Positions 11,500 through 22,234 of a stretch of 64,000 nt of DNA are shown here, one piece after another. This DNA is from Cycas panzhihuaensis (Eukaryota; Cycadophyta), in the NCBI GenBank assembly GCA_023213395.1, contig CM041465.1, positions 48,925,741-48,989,740 of the forward strand. Reading direction: 5' to 3'. The position numbers were made by a program, and so were the translations under genes. Under the pieces are notes generated by a model. The model saw only the letters and a program-made list of their open reading frames with translations. It did not search any database and was not told the DNA's origin. The first letter of the stretch is position 1. Each line of letters opens with the position of its first letter.

Positions 11500-12350
11500 T
11501 GTAACATGGATGAAAGAAGTGCAACTAGGAAGCAAGAAGTTATAGATAGGACATAGAAAGTTATAACTTGGAGGAGGCAAATGGTTGTAACTCAAATACA
11601 AAGTTGCACCCTGGACAAAAGTAGTTGCAACCTAGATGAAGAGTTACAACTAAGACACAAAAAGTTGTAACTTAGAGGTAAATAGTTTTAACTCAGATTC
11701 AAAGTTATAACTCAGACACAAGCAGGTGCAACTTGGATGTAAAGTTATAACTTGGACACAAAGTTACAGTATACATGTAAAATTATAACTTAGATGCAAA
11801 GTTGTAACCTAGACACAAAGTTGCAACTTAGATGTAAAATTGCAACCTGGATGTAAAGTTGCAACCTAGCCGCAAACTTGTAACCTAGACACAAACTTGT
11901 AACCTGGATATAAAATTGCAACCTATATGTAAAGTTGTGACTCATATGCAAAGTTGTAACCTAGATGCAAAGTTACAACTTGGATGTAAATTTGCAACAT
12001 AGACATAAGTAGTTACAACTTGGATGCAAAGTTGTAACCTAGACGTAAAGTTATAACCTAGATACAAAGTTGTAACTTAGATGTAAAGTTGTAACCTAGA
12101 CATAAGTAATGCAACTCAAATATAAGTAATTCAACTCGGATGTAAAGTTTCAAACCAGATGCAAGTGATGGAACTCAGACATAAAGTTGTAACCTAGACA
12201 TAAGCAATGCAACTTAGATGCAAAGTTATAATTCAAGCATAAAGCTATAACTTGGGCATAAGTGATATAATCTACTTACAAGTTATAATCAATATGTGAG
12301 AAGTTGGAACCAAGACGTAGGATAAATTAGTACAACCTAGACATAAGAAT
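11500..12350 (+). repeat. GTTGCAAC minisatellite array, left part (gypsy-1)
   Basis: About 850 bp of degenerate tandem units of roughly 19-21 bp, of the form GTTGCAACCTAGATGCAAA with many transitions (GTTGTAAC, GTTACAAC, GTTATAAC). The core GTTGCAAC, and the extended GGTTGCAACC, are perfect palindromes. The array lies directly after integrase, is cut by copia-2 at 12354 and resumes at 17553. A unit length not divisible by three and frequent stops argue against a peptide repeat. Confidence 0.85.
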
Positions 12351-12353
12351 TAT

Positions 12354-12541
12354 TGTTAGAATATAATATTTTATTCTATGTCATAGACTAATATTTAATA
12401 TATATAACCGATAAACATGTGTTATTTAGATGTATTTTGATTACAAGTCAGTTACAAATCCTAATTATATTTATTCACTTAATCTCTTAATAATCATCAA
12501 TTCATGCATTCTTCATCTATCTTTAATCTAACATTCTAACA
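12354..12541 (+). repeat. Copia-2 5' LTR
   Basis: Starts TGTTAGAATATAATATTTTA and ends TCTAACA. It aligns along its whole length with 17378-17552, for example TTTAGATGTATTTTG and AATAATCATCAATTCA. It would hold the promoter and polyadenylation signals. Confidence 0.92.
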
Positions 12542-12553
12542 TGGTATCAGAGC
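12542..12553 (+). other. Copia-2 primer-binding site
   Basis: TGGTATCAGAGC directly follows the 5' LTR. It is the usual plant copia site complementary to the 3' end of initiator tRNA-Met, which primes minus-strand DNA synthesis. Confidence 0.95.
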
Positions 12554-13300
12554 AGGTTATTTTGCATGATTAAGAAAGGGTCTCTACGAAATCAAGTGAG
12601 AGAGATAAGTACAATCTCAGATAAGTTGTGAAGGAGAAAGATAGAGGACTTCAAATAAAGTAGAAGAAGAGAAGGAGACAAACACCTAAATAAGTGAAAG
12701 AAGGAGCCAAGAAGACCTCAAGCAAAGTAGGAATAGAGTATAAAGTAAGTACGGGAGAGACTACACAAAATAGTATGACCATACTGACTTGAAAGACTTA
12801 AAGTTTTAAATTTCAATAAAATTTACCCAGATCAAAGATCTCAATGCCCTCTACACTTTTCTCTTATATCATAAAGTGATCCGAGGTCATTTGAAGGGGG
12901 GTTTTAGCCCTTTTACTAGCTACATAGGTTTAGGAAGCAATTTGAAGATTTTTCTTAGATTAGAACATGTCTCCAAGTAATCTTAGATTAAAATCCTTTG
13001 TATAAAGAATATAATTTTATTGAATGCTATTGTGAAGTTGTTCCTTAAAGGTTTGTGGAGATTTTTTCATTTTTATGAGAAACCCTAACTACTCCTTTAG
13101 AGATTTTAGGCCATTTTTCTCCTAAATCAGAAGCTGTCTAAAAAAAATAACTGCAAATCCATAATCTACTCTTCAAGACCTTTCATTTGAGATAGGTCTC
13201 AATCCCATTCGTATAATTTAGGTACCATATGGAAATCTATACCTTTATACATTCTAAGGCTCTAAGAACATAATTTTCTCTTTAGAAATAACTTTCTTTA
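12554..13300 (+). other. Copia-2 leader, non-coding
   Basis: About 750 bp between primer site and Gag with no recognisable coding. It carries at 12893-12935 one instance of a short module (GGGGTTTTAGCCC then TTTTAC) found in the leader or internal DNA of several other elements in this window. Confidence 0.6.
12893..12935 (+). repeat. Shared leader module, copy in copia-2
   Basis: AAGGGGGGTTTTAGCCC, TTTTACTAG, then ACATAGG. See also 27838, 36605, 54804, 57748 and 63612. Confidence 0.5.
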
Positions 13301-14230
13301 TCTTAGCTCTATCTGATAATAATAAGGTTACTGATACCAACTACCACATCTGGAAAATTAAGATAGAGACCATCCTTAGAGCTAAAACTACTTGGAAAAT
13401 TACAATAGAAATCAAAGCCAAACCAAAGGGTATTAGGCCTGAGCAAACTAGTTGGGAAGATTGGGATAGTATAAGGGTTATATTTTTGAAATTATATATT
13501 TCAGATTCTCTTCTTATCTATGTTGAGAATTTGTACTCCACTAAAAGCATTTGGAAGTGTCTAAAAAACTTGTATGGATAAAAGAACAAGGCTAAGATAA
13601 ATAGCCCTAAAAGAAGAACTATTCAAACTTCATCTGAAGGAGTACAAAATAGTTATTAATTTCTTATATAAGGTAATTTCACTGAGGAATGACCTCTCAA
13701 GTGTAGGTGCTCTAATCATTGATCATGAGTTGGTAGAGCTAGTGGTTAGTAAATTACCTAAATCATTTGATATAATGATAAATACCATCACTAATACTGA
13801 TCAAATAGCAACAATGACAATGGACACTCTAACAAGATTGTTGTTAAGATAGGAGTAGAGAAACATGAGATATGAGGATGTAGGTGATCTTGAGGATGCT
13901 TTTTCCTCTAGATTAATCCTGGGATTCAGAGGATGTAGCAGAGGAAGAGGAAGAACTCCCAAAGGTCATGCTTCATCACAAGGCCATTGGTAAGATACAA
14001 GAGGATGAGGTCATAATATTACTTCAAGGATTTATTATAGTTGCGATAAGATTGGTCATTTTGCTAGTTCCTATAGAGCATTTGATATGTGTTATCATTG
14101 TGTCCAATTAGGACACTTTCCATACCAATACAAGAAAGTAGATATCTAGAGAGGGAAACAACCCATGTGAAACTACAACAAGGAACATACCAGTGATGAT
14201 GATGATGAATAAGAGGAAACAATTTTTATC
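13300..14230 (+). pseudogene. Copia-2 Gag with zinc knuckles
   Basis: The Gag core begins near 13330 with NYHIWKIKIETILRAK and continues with the IWKCLKNLYG motif near 13546-13578, typical of copia Gag. Two CCHC knuckles lie near 14035-14135: YSCDKIGHFASSY and CYHCVQLGHFPYQYKK. Each has lost one cysteine (to Tyr in both cases). A frameshift lies near 13580-13660. Gag would form the particle and bind RNA through the knuckles. Confidence 0.8.
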
Positions 14231-15613
14231 ATCACCCTAGTAGCAAGCCTCCAAGATAAAGATGTATGGTATATCAACTTAGGAGCCTCTCACCACATGA
14301 CTAGCCAAGAAGAATAGTTCAAAAGCTTGCAACCATATACTTCTGACAAATCCATGGAATTGAGAGAGAAATACTCCCTTAAAATCAAAGGAGTTGGAAC
14401 CATTACTATTAAAATGAAAGATAAAGTTGAGAAAATTAGAAATGTACTTTTAGTACTTGGTTTTAAAATGAGCTTACTGTCTATCTTCCAACTTAAGAAA
14501 AAGGGTTTAAGCACTGTATTTAATGAAAAAGAATTTTATTATATCCTAGATATGAAAAATAATGGCCATATAATCATAAAAGAGATTGAAAGTAATGACC
14601 TGCATAGGCTACTATCATACCTAATTATACTTGATGTAAAAGCTTGCATTGTAATAAGTCTTAATAATAAGATGTGGCATTTGAAGTATGGTCATCTCCC
14701 CATGGAAAAATTAAAAAACATGGAGAGAAATGGTCTAGTAATTAGTTTGGCTGCAATCTTATTAAGTAATTTTATACGTAAAAGCTGCTAATATGGCAAA
14801 TGACATAGGCTTCCATTCTATGAAAGCAAATGGTGAGCATAAAAAAATTTAGAATTACTTCATAATAATTTATGTGGTCTATTTACCCCACATTCCATCA
14901 ATAGAAGTAGATACTTCCTAACCTTCATAGATGATTTGACTAGAAAAATCTAGATTTATTTCTTGCATAGTAAATCAAAAGTCTCTAATATATTTAAAGA
15001 GTTCAAAGCTGAGATTGAACTAGAGGCTGATTCCAAAATAAAATGCTTAAGGTCTGATGGAGGAGATGAATATATTTCTAAAGATTTTTTAGAATACTGT
15101 AAAGTTAAAGGGATACAAAGGTAGTTCATAACTCCATATATACCCCAATCAAATGGGGTAGTAGAAAGAAAAAATAGAGTTATCATGGAGATGGCACATA
15201 GCTTGTTGATTGACAACAACATTCCAAAAACATATTGGGTTGAAGAAGTCAGCAAAACCTACTACTTACTGAATAGGAGCCCAACCAAAGCAATAGACCA
15301 TCTAACTTTAGAGGAAGCCTATACTGGAAGGAAACTAGACATAAATTACCTCAAGGTATTTGGAAACCAAGCCTTTGTCCACATACCAGACAAAAAAAGA
15401 ATAAAGCTAAAGTCAAAAAGTCTAGAATGCATTATAGTAGGATACATTAAAAACTCCAAAGCCTTTAAGTGTATAAATCCTAAAACAAACAAAGTGTGGA
15501 TAAGTAGAGATGTTGTTTTTAATGAAGAAGACAAGGAAGAAAGTATAAACCAAATTCTAGTTATAGAGAAAACACCTCAGATAGCCTATCCAGATACTCC
15601 TACAGAAGAATAA
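14231..15613 (+). pseudogene. Copia-2 protease and integrase
   Basis: The protease motif near 14268-14300 reads VWYINLGASHHMT; the catalytic Asp is now Asn. The frame 14327-14791 runs through VLLVLGFKMSLLSI and the first part of the integrase zinc finger (WHLKYGHLPMEKLKN). The integrase core has FIDDLTRKI near 14927, LRSDGGDEYISKDF near 15048-15090 and PQSNGVVERKNR near 15145-15180, giving the D, D, E triad. The C-terminal region (LKVFGNQAFVHIPDKKR, then WISRDVVFNEED) is open to 15613. Stops near 14791 and 14953 and a +1 shift break the block. Confidence 0.9.
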
Positions 15614-15839
15614 TTAGGTATAACTATAGAATAAACCTCAAAAGAGTCTATTTCACCTCAAGATTCTCATTCAGACTCTACTCCTCAAGAAGAAGAAGTC
15701 TCTCTAGAAGAGTCAAGCATTGAAGGAGATAAAAAGGAAAAAAGGGTTCCCAAATGGTACCTCAAAACTATAGAGGAAAGTAAAAGTAAAATCCTTCCCC
15801 ATAAAATAAGAATCCAAAATCCCTATTTAGTCATGTAGA

Positions 15840-17335
15840 ACCATAATTGTTCATTGAAGCAAAGGAACATGTTGAATGGAGGAAAGCCATGGATGTTAAG
15901 CTAGAGCCCATAATAAAAAACTAGACTTGGGAACTGGTTGGGTTTTCATCCAACAAATCAATTGTAAATTACAAATGGGTCTACAAAATCAAAAAGGGGC
16001 TTGATTATAAAATAGAAAAATATAAAGTTAGGTTAATTGCAAAAGGCTATACCCAAATAATAGGTGTAGATTATAAAGAAGCTTTCTCTCCAATGGCCAA
16101 ACAAAACACAGTAAGAATAATTTTAGCTCTGGTAGCACAAAAAGAAATTAGAACATATACTAGTTAGATGTAAAAAGTGCCTTTTTAAATGGCAAATTAG
16201 AAGAGGAGATTTACATGTCTTAACCTGAGGGATATGTCAAATAAGGGCAAGAGCACCTAGTCTATAAGTTGAAAAAGGCACTGTCTAGACTAAAACAAGC
16301 TCCTTGTGCATGGTATATGAAACTTGATAATCATCTCTATAATAATGGCTTTCAAAGGAGCAACGCAGACTCAAGTCTATATATAAAAAATAAGGATGAT
16401 ACAATCACTATAATAGTGGTATATATTGATGATATTATTCTCACTAGTGATGATGAAGACTCAATATCATATATAAAGAGTCAACTAGAAGGTAAAATTG
16501 AGATGACTGACTTGAGGATTCTCAATTACTATTTAGGAATCTAAGTTAAATAGTAAAGTAATTTAATTTATCTATACCACAACAAGTACATTAAAGACTT
16601 ACTAACCAAATTACAAATGGAAGAATATAATCCATACTCTACTCCCATAGAACTGAACTATAACTTGATTCCAGATGAAAAGGAACCATGTGTGAATATA
16701 ACCCTATATAGGCAGCTCATTGGTAGCCTCATCTACCTTACAACAACTAGATTAAACATCTCATATGCTGTCAGTCTAATTTCAAGATACTGTAAGACCT
16801 AAGAACAAAACACTGGAATGCTATAAAAAGGGTCTCGACATATCTAAAAGGTACAATAGGGTTTAAATTGGTATTTCAAAAGGAGAAATCTCTTTAGTTA
16901 ATAGGGTTTTGTGATTCAGACTAGGCAGGTGACAAAGAACAAAAAAAATCAACCAACGGGCATTGTTTCTTCCTGTGACTTTCACCAATATCATGGAGTA
17001 ACAAAAAACAAGCCACTATAGTATTATCATCCACAGAAGCTGAGAATAAATCAATTGTCAGTGCAACCAATGAAGTAGTATGGATTAGATAACTTTTGAA
17101 TGATTTAATGGACCCTCAAAAGGAAGCAACTATACTTCACTGCGATAATCAAAGCACCATCAAACTCACTAAGAATCTAGTATTTCATGCCCAAACCAAA
17201 CACATAGAAGCTCAACATCGCTTTATTAGAGAAAAGGTCTAGAACAAAGAAGTGGATCTTGTCTATTATCCTATAGATGAACAAGTGGCTAACATATTAA
17301 CCAAACCACTTGGAAAAGATAAATTCCAAATACTT
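15840..17335 (+). pseudogene. Copia-2 reverse transcriptase and RNase H
   Basis: RT begins near 15870 (EWRKAMDVKLEPI) and shows IVNYKWVYKIKKG and VRLIAKGYTQIIGVDYKEAF. A frameshift lies near 16165 before the [17 protein letters not shown] region. The long open stretch 16269-16544 has LSRLKQAPCAWYMKLDNHL and the YxDD box as VVYIDDIILTSDDE. RNase H follows from about 16850, with DSD..GD..., a STEAE motif near 17030 and NILTKPLGKDKFQ near 17295-17330. A 3' end at the usual RNase H terminus and normal spacing suggest nothing large was lost. Confidence 0.92.
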
Positions 17336-17377
17336 AGAGATAAAATAAGATTAATAGGATAAAACATTAAGACATGG

Positions 17378-17552
17378 TATTATAATGTAATGTTTTATCC
17401 TATCATAAACTAATATTTAATGTATGTAACTAATGGACATGTGTCATTTAGATGTATTTTGGTTACAAACCCTAATTATATTTATTTACTTGAGCTCTCA
17501 ATAATCATCAATTCAAGCATTCTTTATCTATCTTTGATTTAGTATTTTGACA
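17378..17552 (+). repeat. Copia-2 3' LTR
   Basis: Starts TATTATAATGTAATG (TG decayed to TA) and ends ATTTTGACA. It aligns with the 5' LTR apart from scattered transitions and small deletions. Confidence 0.9.
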
Positions 17553-17760
17553 ATTGCAACTCAGAAAGCAAGTACTTACAAATAGAAATGGCAATCTAGA
17601 TTCAATTAGAACAACAAGTAATTGTAATATGAATGCAAGATGGTCACAATCAGGATAAAGGGCCATAACTCAGAATAATTACAACTTTGATGGAAGTAAT
17701 TATAATTGGGATAAAAATGGTTGCAACTAGAAAATTAAATCAAGAAAAGCTAGAAATAAT
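17553..17760 (+). repeat. GTTGCAAC minisatellite, right part
   Basis: The array cut by copia-2 resumes with ATTGCAACTCAGAAAGCAAG and related units, then fades into unique sequence near 17760. Confidence 0.75.
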
Positions 17761-18180
17761 TGGTTTGAGAAAGTCATAAACTAGAGGTAGATTAGCTATA
17801 GAGAAAAATGATTAGATGTAATTGAAAAGGTAGAATGATCATGATTTGATGGTGGAGAAGTCATAAATTATTCCATGATGGAAAAACCTGGTGGAAGTCA
17901 AAAATCTTGTAAAGGAAGGTATTGACATCAAATCAAAAAAAAGTTGAAAGAAAATTCATTAATGATGATGACAATGAAGTGACAGAAATCAGTGACAACT
18001 GATAATCGCACATACCAAGATAACGTAGAGTGCGAAGGTGGTGACAGGTGGCCAACATATATTAGATGGATGGAAAGGAGGTATATTGGAGTTGCAACTA
18101 AGTAATTACAACCATGAATCGAAATCATGATGGTTTTTCATGGCTTAGTAGAACATAAGTGACAAAGTTAAAGAAGAACT
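17761..18180 (+). other. Gypsy-1 region between array and extra ORF
   Basis: No domain recognised. It contains scattered GTTGCAAC-like words (near 18091). A comparable spacer with similar words is present in the second copy at about 38980-39230. Confidence 0.5.
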
Positions 18181-18240
18181 AGGAAAGTTTTTGAAGATGA
18201 ATTAGGAAAGTTTTTGAAGATGAATTAGGGAAATTTTTAA
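18181..18240 (+). repeat. 23-bp perfect tandem duplication
   Basis: Two identical 23-bp units (AGGAAAGTTTTTGAAGATGA then ATT) at 18181-18203 and 18204-18226, followed by a decayed partial third unit. Confidence 0.9.
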
Positions 18241-18364
18241 GAAATTGTGAACAAACAAAATGAAGGACATCACATAAACTCAAATCAATTTGCAAGAAGT
18301 AGATGATAAAAAAATTAGGCATGTATGATGGGATATATCTAAAGAAGATGAAAGAAAAGTAATT

Positions 18365-19955
18365 TTGACAAAGGTTAGATTTGCCTAGTTTGTGCAAGTA
18401 GGGTCATTTCCAGCTACAACAAATTTTTTGATGGGCATGATTCAACTCATAGCTTAGTAACTTGATCTTGTAGATATACTAGCAAATCCATTACAAAAAT
18501 CTTAGGGTTACCAGATTTAGGAGAAGAGGTACCCGAAGATAAAAGAATTCTATGAGAGAAGGCAGTGGATTAGCTGGGCACCTAAATTTTAGATGTCTCC
18601 ATATCTAGTATTTACATTGTGGCTATTATGTATAGTTTGACATGTTGGGTGGCTCATTTCCTCTTCATGAGGGTGATATTAAGTCAAAAGAGTTTGTTTG
18701 TACCTATAGAGATGAGATATGTACTACTGTGAGTAGTGAAGAGAGAAAAGTTTAATTAGGTAACATTTCTCATAGAAATATTTTTAAACAAATTGATTAA
18801 TATTAAGGCCAAACCATAGTCAATTATATTCTATTATTAGAGTTTATTTTAGGGACTATTATACTCTTAGTGCTGAGAGATAAAGTTACCAAAAGAAAAA
18901 CCATAGGAAGTGACAATGATGAATTGGATTAATCATTTTAGACACAATAGAGAAACTTGGCAAAAGGAGATTTAGGAAAAAGTTAAGGATTTTTTCTTGA
19001 GGAAGGCTTAGGCTAGTAATCCTCACACGACACAAATAGAGAAGAAAGGAAGAAAACAACAATAGGAAGAGACAACCTCATAGGCTAAGAAGAAAGAATA
19101 AGAGGAGCAGAAAGATGTGAAGAAGAGGGAGGAAATCAGAAAAGGGAAACATAAAGTAGGCAGTGTGTTGGTTAAAGAGGAAACAATCAAGTAATAACCT
19201 ACCTAGCATTCAGAAAAAATACTTAACACTAAAGAGGAGAAAAGAAGAATTATTGAAGAAAAGCAAAGAAGGAAATTCTAGAAATTCTAAATGACTAACC
19301 AGTCAAAGTAGATTTTGAATTCAATAATGAAGAGATGACATAGGAAGGAATCAATCCAATGGAATGTCAGCCACATAATATGGCACACTGGAAGATTTCA
19401 TTTCTAGCTAAGGTCATTTGGCATTTGGTGACTGAATTAGAAGTTAGAAGTAAGAGCCCCCCATTGGATTTACAAAGAATATAGAAAGTAGAAGACCAAT
19501 TAACTACCTGTGAGGTAAAACTGGACTTCTTCATTAAGTTCATTATGCACTTGGTGGGAGATACTTCCTAAGTGGAGCATTTGGTACCAGCTCTTGACAC
19601 CTAGTTCAATGAATAAAACCCACTAGGATTGGAGAAGTTGATCAATAAGTTGGGTGCTTGGATAATGCAAACTCAAGAAGATTCTAAGTATGCTAATTAG
19701 TTTTAGTCCATAATTAAATCCTTGCGATAAGATTTGTTGCTGGTGGAAATAAGGAAATGTAAATTATAAGAGGAAATCAAACAGTTGCATTCCAGAGAAA
19801 AGATGATAATGGCTCAACTATAGGTACTGCACAATGTGGTTATCCTCTGTGATCATTGTAAAAGATAAGGTATAAATCCATCTTATACTATGTACAAACC
19901 TGATCCACAATGTATTCATACAGAGATGGAAAAGATTAGAAGAGATAAAGAAAGT
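18365..19955 (+). pseudogene. Gypsy-1 extra ORF downstream of integrase, unknown product
   Basis: About 530 codons on the sense strand, between the minisatellite and the polypurine tract. The first part (18365-18975) reads in one frame without frameshift; its stops are almost all TAG, TAA or TGA at likely Gln or Trp codons. Visible phrases: SFPATTNFLMGMIQLIA, LGLPDLGEEVPEDKRI, a hydrophobic stretch ISSIYIVAIMYSL..WVAHFLF, KLINIKAKP, and NWINHFRHNRETWQKEI. After a Lys/Glu-rich region (19030-19290) the second part (19305-19955) includes WKISFLAKVIWHLVTELEV, a heptad-like coiled coil and a CDHCKR motif. A second copy at 39400-40250 conserves the first part. Position suggests an env-like place, but there is no evidence of an envelope protein. 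Not recognised. Confidence 0.7.
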
Positions 19956-20025
19956 TAATTTATCATGTATTATTTTCTCATCTTTGAATTTTGGGCTTAC
20001 AAGTAAAAATACTTATAAGTTTTGT

Positions 20026-20445
20026 GAAGGGAGAGATGTATCCAACCATTGAGTTGTAACCCTTTTTGTTTGTATTAAGAACGATTGCAACCAACTCAAA
20101 GTTATAGTGAGTATAAATATCATGTTGTAAAGAGATCAAAGTGGTTCTTTTCGATTTGAATGTAATTCCCTATCTACTGTCACACAAAATGTATCCATTT
20201 ACATTCTGTGCCTACTGTGTAAAGTCCACTTCTATGTGTATTATTTTGGGTTGTCTCTAGTTGTGAGAGGACTAGAGCAACATGTCATAATGCAATGATG
20301 ATGGATCTTGTTCTCTCACATGCTCATGTCTTAATAGTATGATGAATGGTTGCAACCTGTTATAGTTTTTTTATGCCTATTTCTATATGTGTTAAATGAC
20401 ACAACATACATTACCATCACCACCTTGTGAACTTGTTAACTTAAT
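20026..20445 (+). repeat. Gypsy LTR-A with polypurine tract
   Basis: A purine tract (20026-20036) is followed by TGTATCCAACCATTGAG, the likely LTR start at 20037. Segments such as GGGTTG..TCTAGTTGTGAGAG and ATGCCTA are shared with LTR-B (24292-24725). The right end is uncertain. It serves as the 3' LTR of gypsy-1 and may also be the 5' LTR of gypsy-2. Confidence 0.65.
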
Positions 20446-20859
20446 ACCACCTAAAGAAAAAGAATTGACTTAGGTCATATGACAAAGGATGAAAGGAGAA
20501 GTAGAGTAACATCATAATAAATAACCTAAAATAATACAAAATAAGAAAGAAGCATAAAAAATAACATAACCAAATCCACTCCAATAGAAAATATTTTAAG
20601 AAACTTAGAATAAGTAGGATTTAGAACATCAATTCCAACAAAAAATGAAGGATTTTTTCCTTCCAATTTTGAGTAAATTGTATGAATAAATTGGCAAGGA
20701 AGATGAAGCCTATAAAGTGCTCACATTATTATGTTTAATAATCACTTAAGTCTTACATATAAGTGATAAAAGTAACTAGTGTTAAAGATTAAGTAAGTTT
20801 GAAAATGTGTCAATAACAAGCTAAAGAAAATGAGGATTAGAACCTTTGGTGGATGTTCA

Positions 20860-21200
20860 AATTATTAACTATATATTCCAAGATGTAATTATCGACTTTG
20901 GATTCCAAGTGACTCAACTAATCTAGGTTGGTGAAGTCTCTCATTATTATAAAATTCATTGATAAAAATATTATTTCTCCCATTGGTGGATTATTAAGAT
21001 ATCTAGTAATATGTTGTAGAATAATGACTAAGATAGACTTTAAGGTTTTCTCATTTCTAAGTGGGAAAAATGGTTATCAAATTTTTCTTGGAAGACCAGG
21101 GGTTAAACAAATGAGAGTAACTCTTTTTTTGGATTCTTCAAGGTTGATCATTGAACACAATAATAGTGTTGTTATCATTCCTTTGGATAAAAATTGAGAA
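20860..21200 (+). pseudogene. Gypsy-2 protease
   Basis: VIIDFGFQVTQLI near 20888-20925 matches the D-S/T-G active-site region with Thr/Ser replaced by Phe. The later conserved strand reads YQIFLGRPGVKQ near 21076-21111, the gypsy LLGRPWL motif. The open frame 20928-21197 covers the C-terminal half. A frameshift separates the two parts. Confidence 0.65.
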
Positions 21201-21559
21201 ACATATGAAGAAGATTGTACATTAGTCTCATAGAACACGACACTTAACTAGATCCCTGTAAAAGCATATATCATTATTAGGTAACAACATAAAATCTAAT
21301 CAATTTGGTAATAAAAGGGATTTACATCAAATACCATTGAATCATAATTAGTAAGATTAGAGGAAAATTTTCAAGCTTGGTGGGAAGAACATTATGAAGA
21401 ATATCATTCATGTTTCTACGTTTGCACAATTTTGAAGAAATCATAAGAAGAGGATGAACTTCCAATAATAATAACTTATGATCATATAATTAATCTAATC
21501 TATTTATTAGAAAAATTGGAAAATTTAGTTAAAGACCTAACTAAAGTTTGACAATGCTC

Positions 21560-22000
21560 ACTTTAAGACATTGCCATAAATTAGTGGTTAGCTAGGAAGC
21601 AATAATGGATTTTTCATGCAAAAGCAATCCAATGTTTCTGGAGATGATTTGATCTAGACTAGAAATGTTAGATTAAGCCCTTATTAAAATATAAAAGAGA
21701 TTCAAATCCATAAAAATACATTCATAGCTTTAAAGAAGTTTGTTTAGAATCTAGTATACCTAAACAATTTTGGTTACACCTCTTCATAATAACACTAGGG
21801 ATAATTCCCTACAAATAGTTTGTTGACCTAGAAAAATATTGATAAATGTCTATCTAGGGAAAATATTAAAAGGAAGTTTCGTCATACCTTTTCTTTTTTC
21901 TATGAATGTCAACCATTTATGGAGTTTTTACATAATATCAGAACTTTCCTTTTTGATAAAGTGAAACATTTCTCCTTAATATTCTAGAAATAAAAAGTGC
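21560..22000 (+). pseudogene. Gypsy-2 Gag-like domain between protease and RT
   Basis: The translation reads YIHSFKEVCLESSIPKQFW then LHLFIITLGIIPYK.FVDLEKY. This is the F...C......W...F...L spacing of a retrotransposon Gag core. It lies where gypsy-1 and gypsy-3 have their Gag-like insert. Decay is heavier here, so the call rests on position plus pattern. Confidence 0.45.
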
Positions 22001-22234
22001 TATGCTATTTAATATATTAATAGAAGAAGACCAACCAAAAGAAAATGAAGTGCAACAACTCTTCAAAAACATGGGTTAGGATGGAAGGATAGTTGAAGAA
22101 ACTTTGGCATGTGATAAAATGAAGAATTATTAACTAGTCAAATTATAAAAGATGAGATTAGGAACAATAGAAGAATTAAGAAATATTCTCATTAGAGATT
22201 GGTGGTTAGAATAAGTCATTGTTGAATCATATGA

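Larger units (their letters stand above)
12354..17552 (+). mobile_element. Copia-2: Ty1/copia element with both LTRs
   Basis: Complete layout: 5' LTR, tRNA-Met primer site, leader, Gag with two zinc knuckles, protease, integrase, RT, RNase H, 3' LTR. It lies inside the gypsy-1 minisatellite, which continues on both sides; this proves insertion into gypsy-1. The flanking 5-mers ATTAT and ATTGC may be a decayed target duplication. LTRs are short (188 and 175 bp). Confidence 0.93.
7150..20445 (+). mobile_element. Gypsy-1: Ty3/gypsy element with extra 3' ORF, 5' end missing
   Basis: Order on the + strand: protease, Gag-like insert, RT, RNase H, integrase, GTTGCAAC tandem array (split by copia-2), extra ORF, polypurine tract, 3' LTR. 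The 5' LTR and first Gag are absent; homology with gypsy-3 starts near 7150, next to the end of copia-1. The 3' LTR start at 20037 is supported by the purine tract GAAGGGAGAGA and by a diverged second copy near 24.3-24.7 kb. The extra ORF and the array recur in a second copy at 38-40 kb, so they belong to the family. Confidence 0.8.

Noticed and set aside
11500-12350. GTTGCAAC array as a CRISPR array or coding peptide repeat
   Set aside because: Units are degenerate and contiguous without unique spacers. The unit length is not a multiple of three and stops are frequent.
12349-17557. Clean target duplication for copia-2
   Set aside because: Flanks ATTAT and ATTGC match at only three of five bases; insertion is shown instead by the split minisatellite.
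18365-19955. Calling the extra ORF an envelope gene
   Set aside because: Only position and one hydrophobic stretch support it. No signal peptide, cleavage site or fusion region can be identified.
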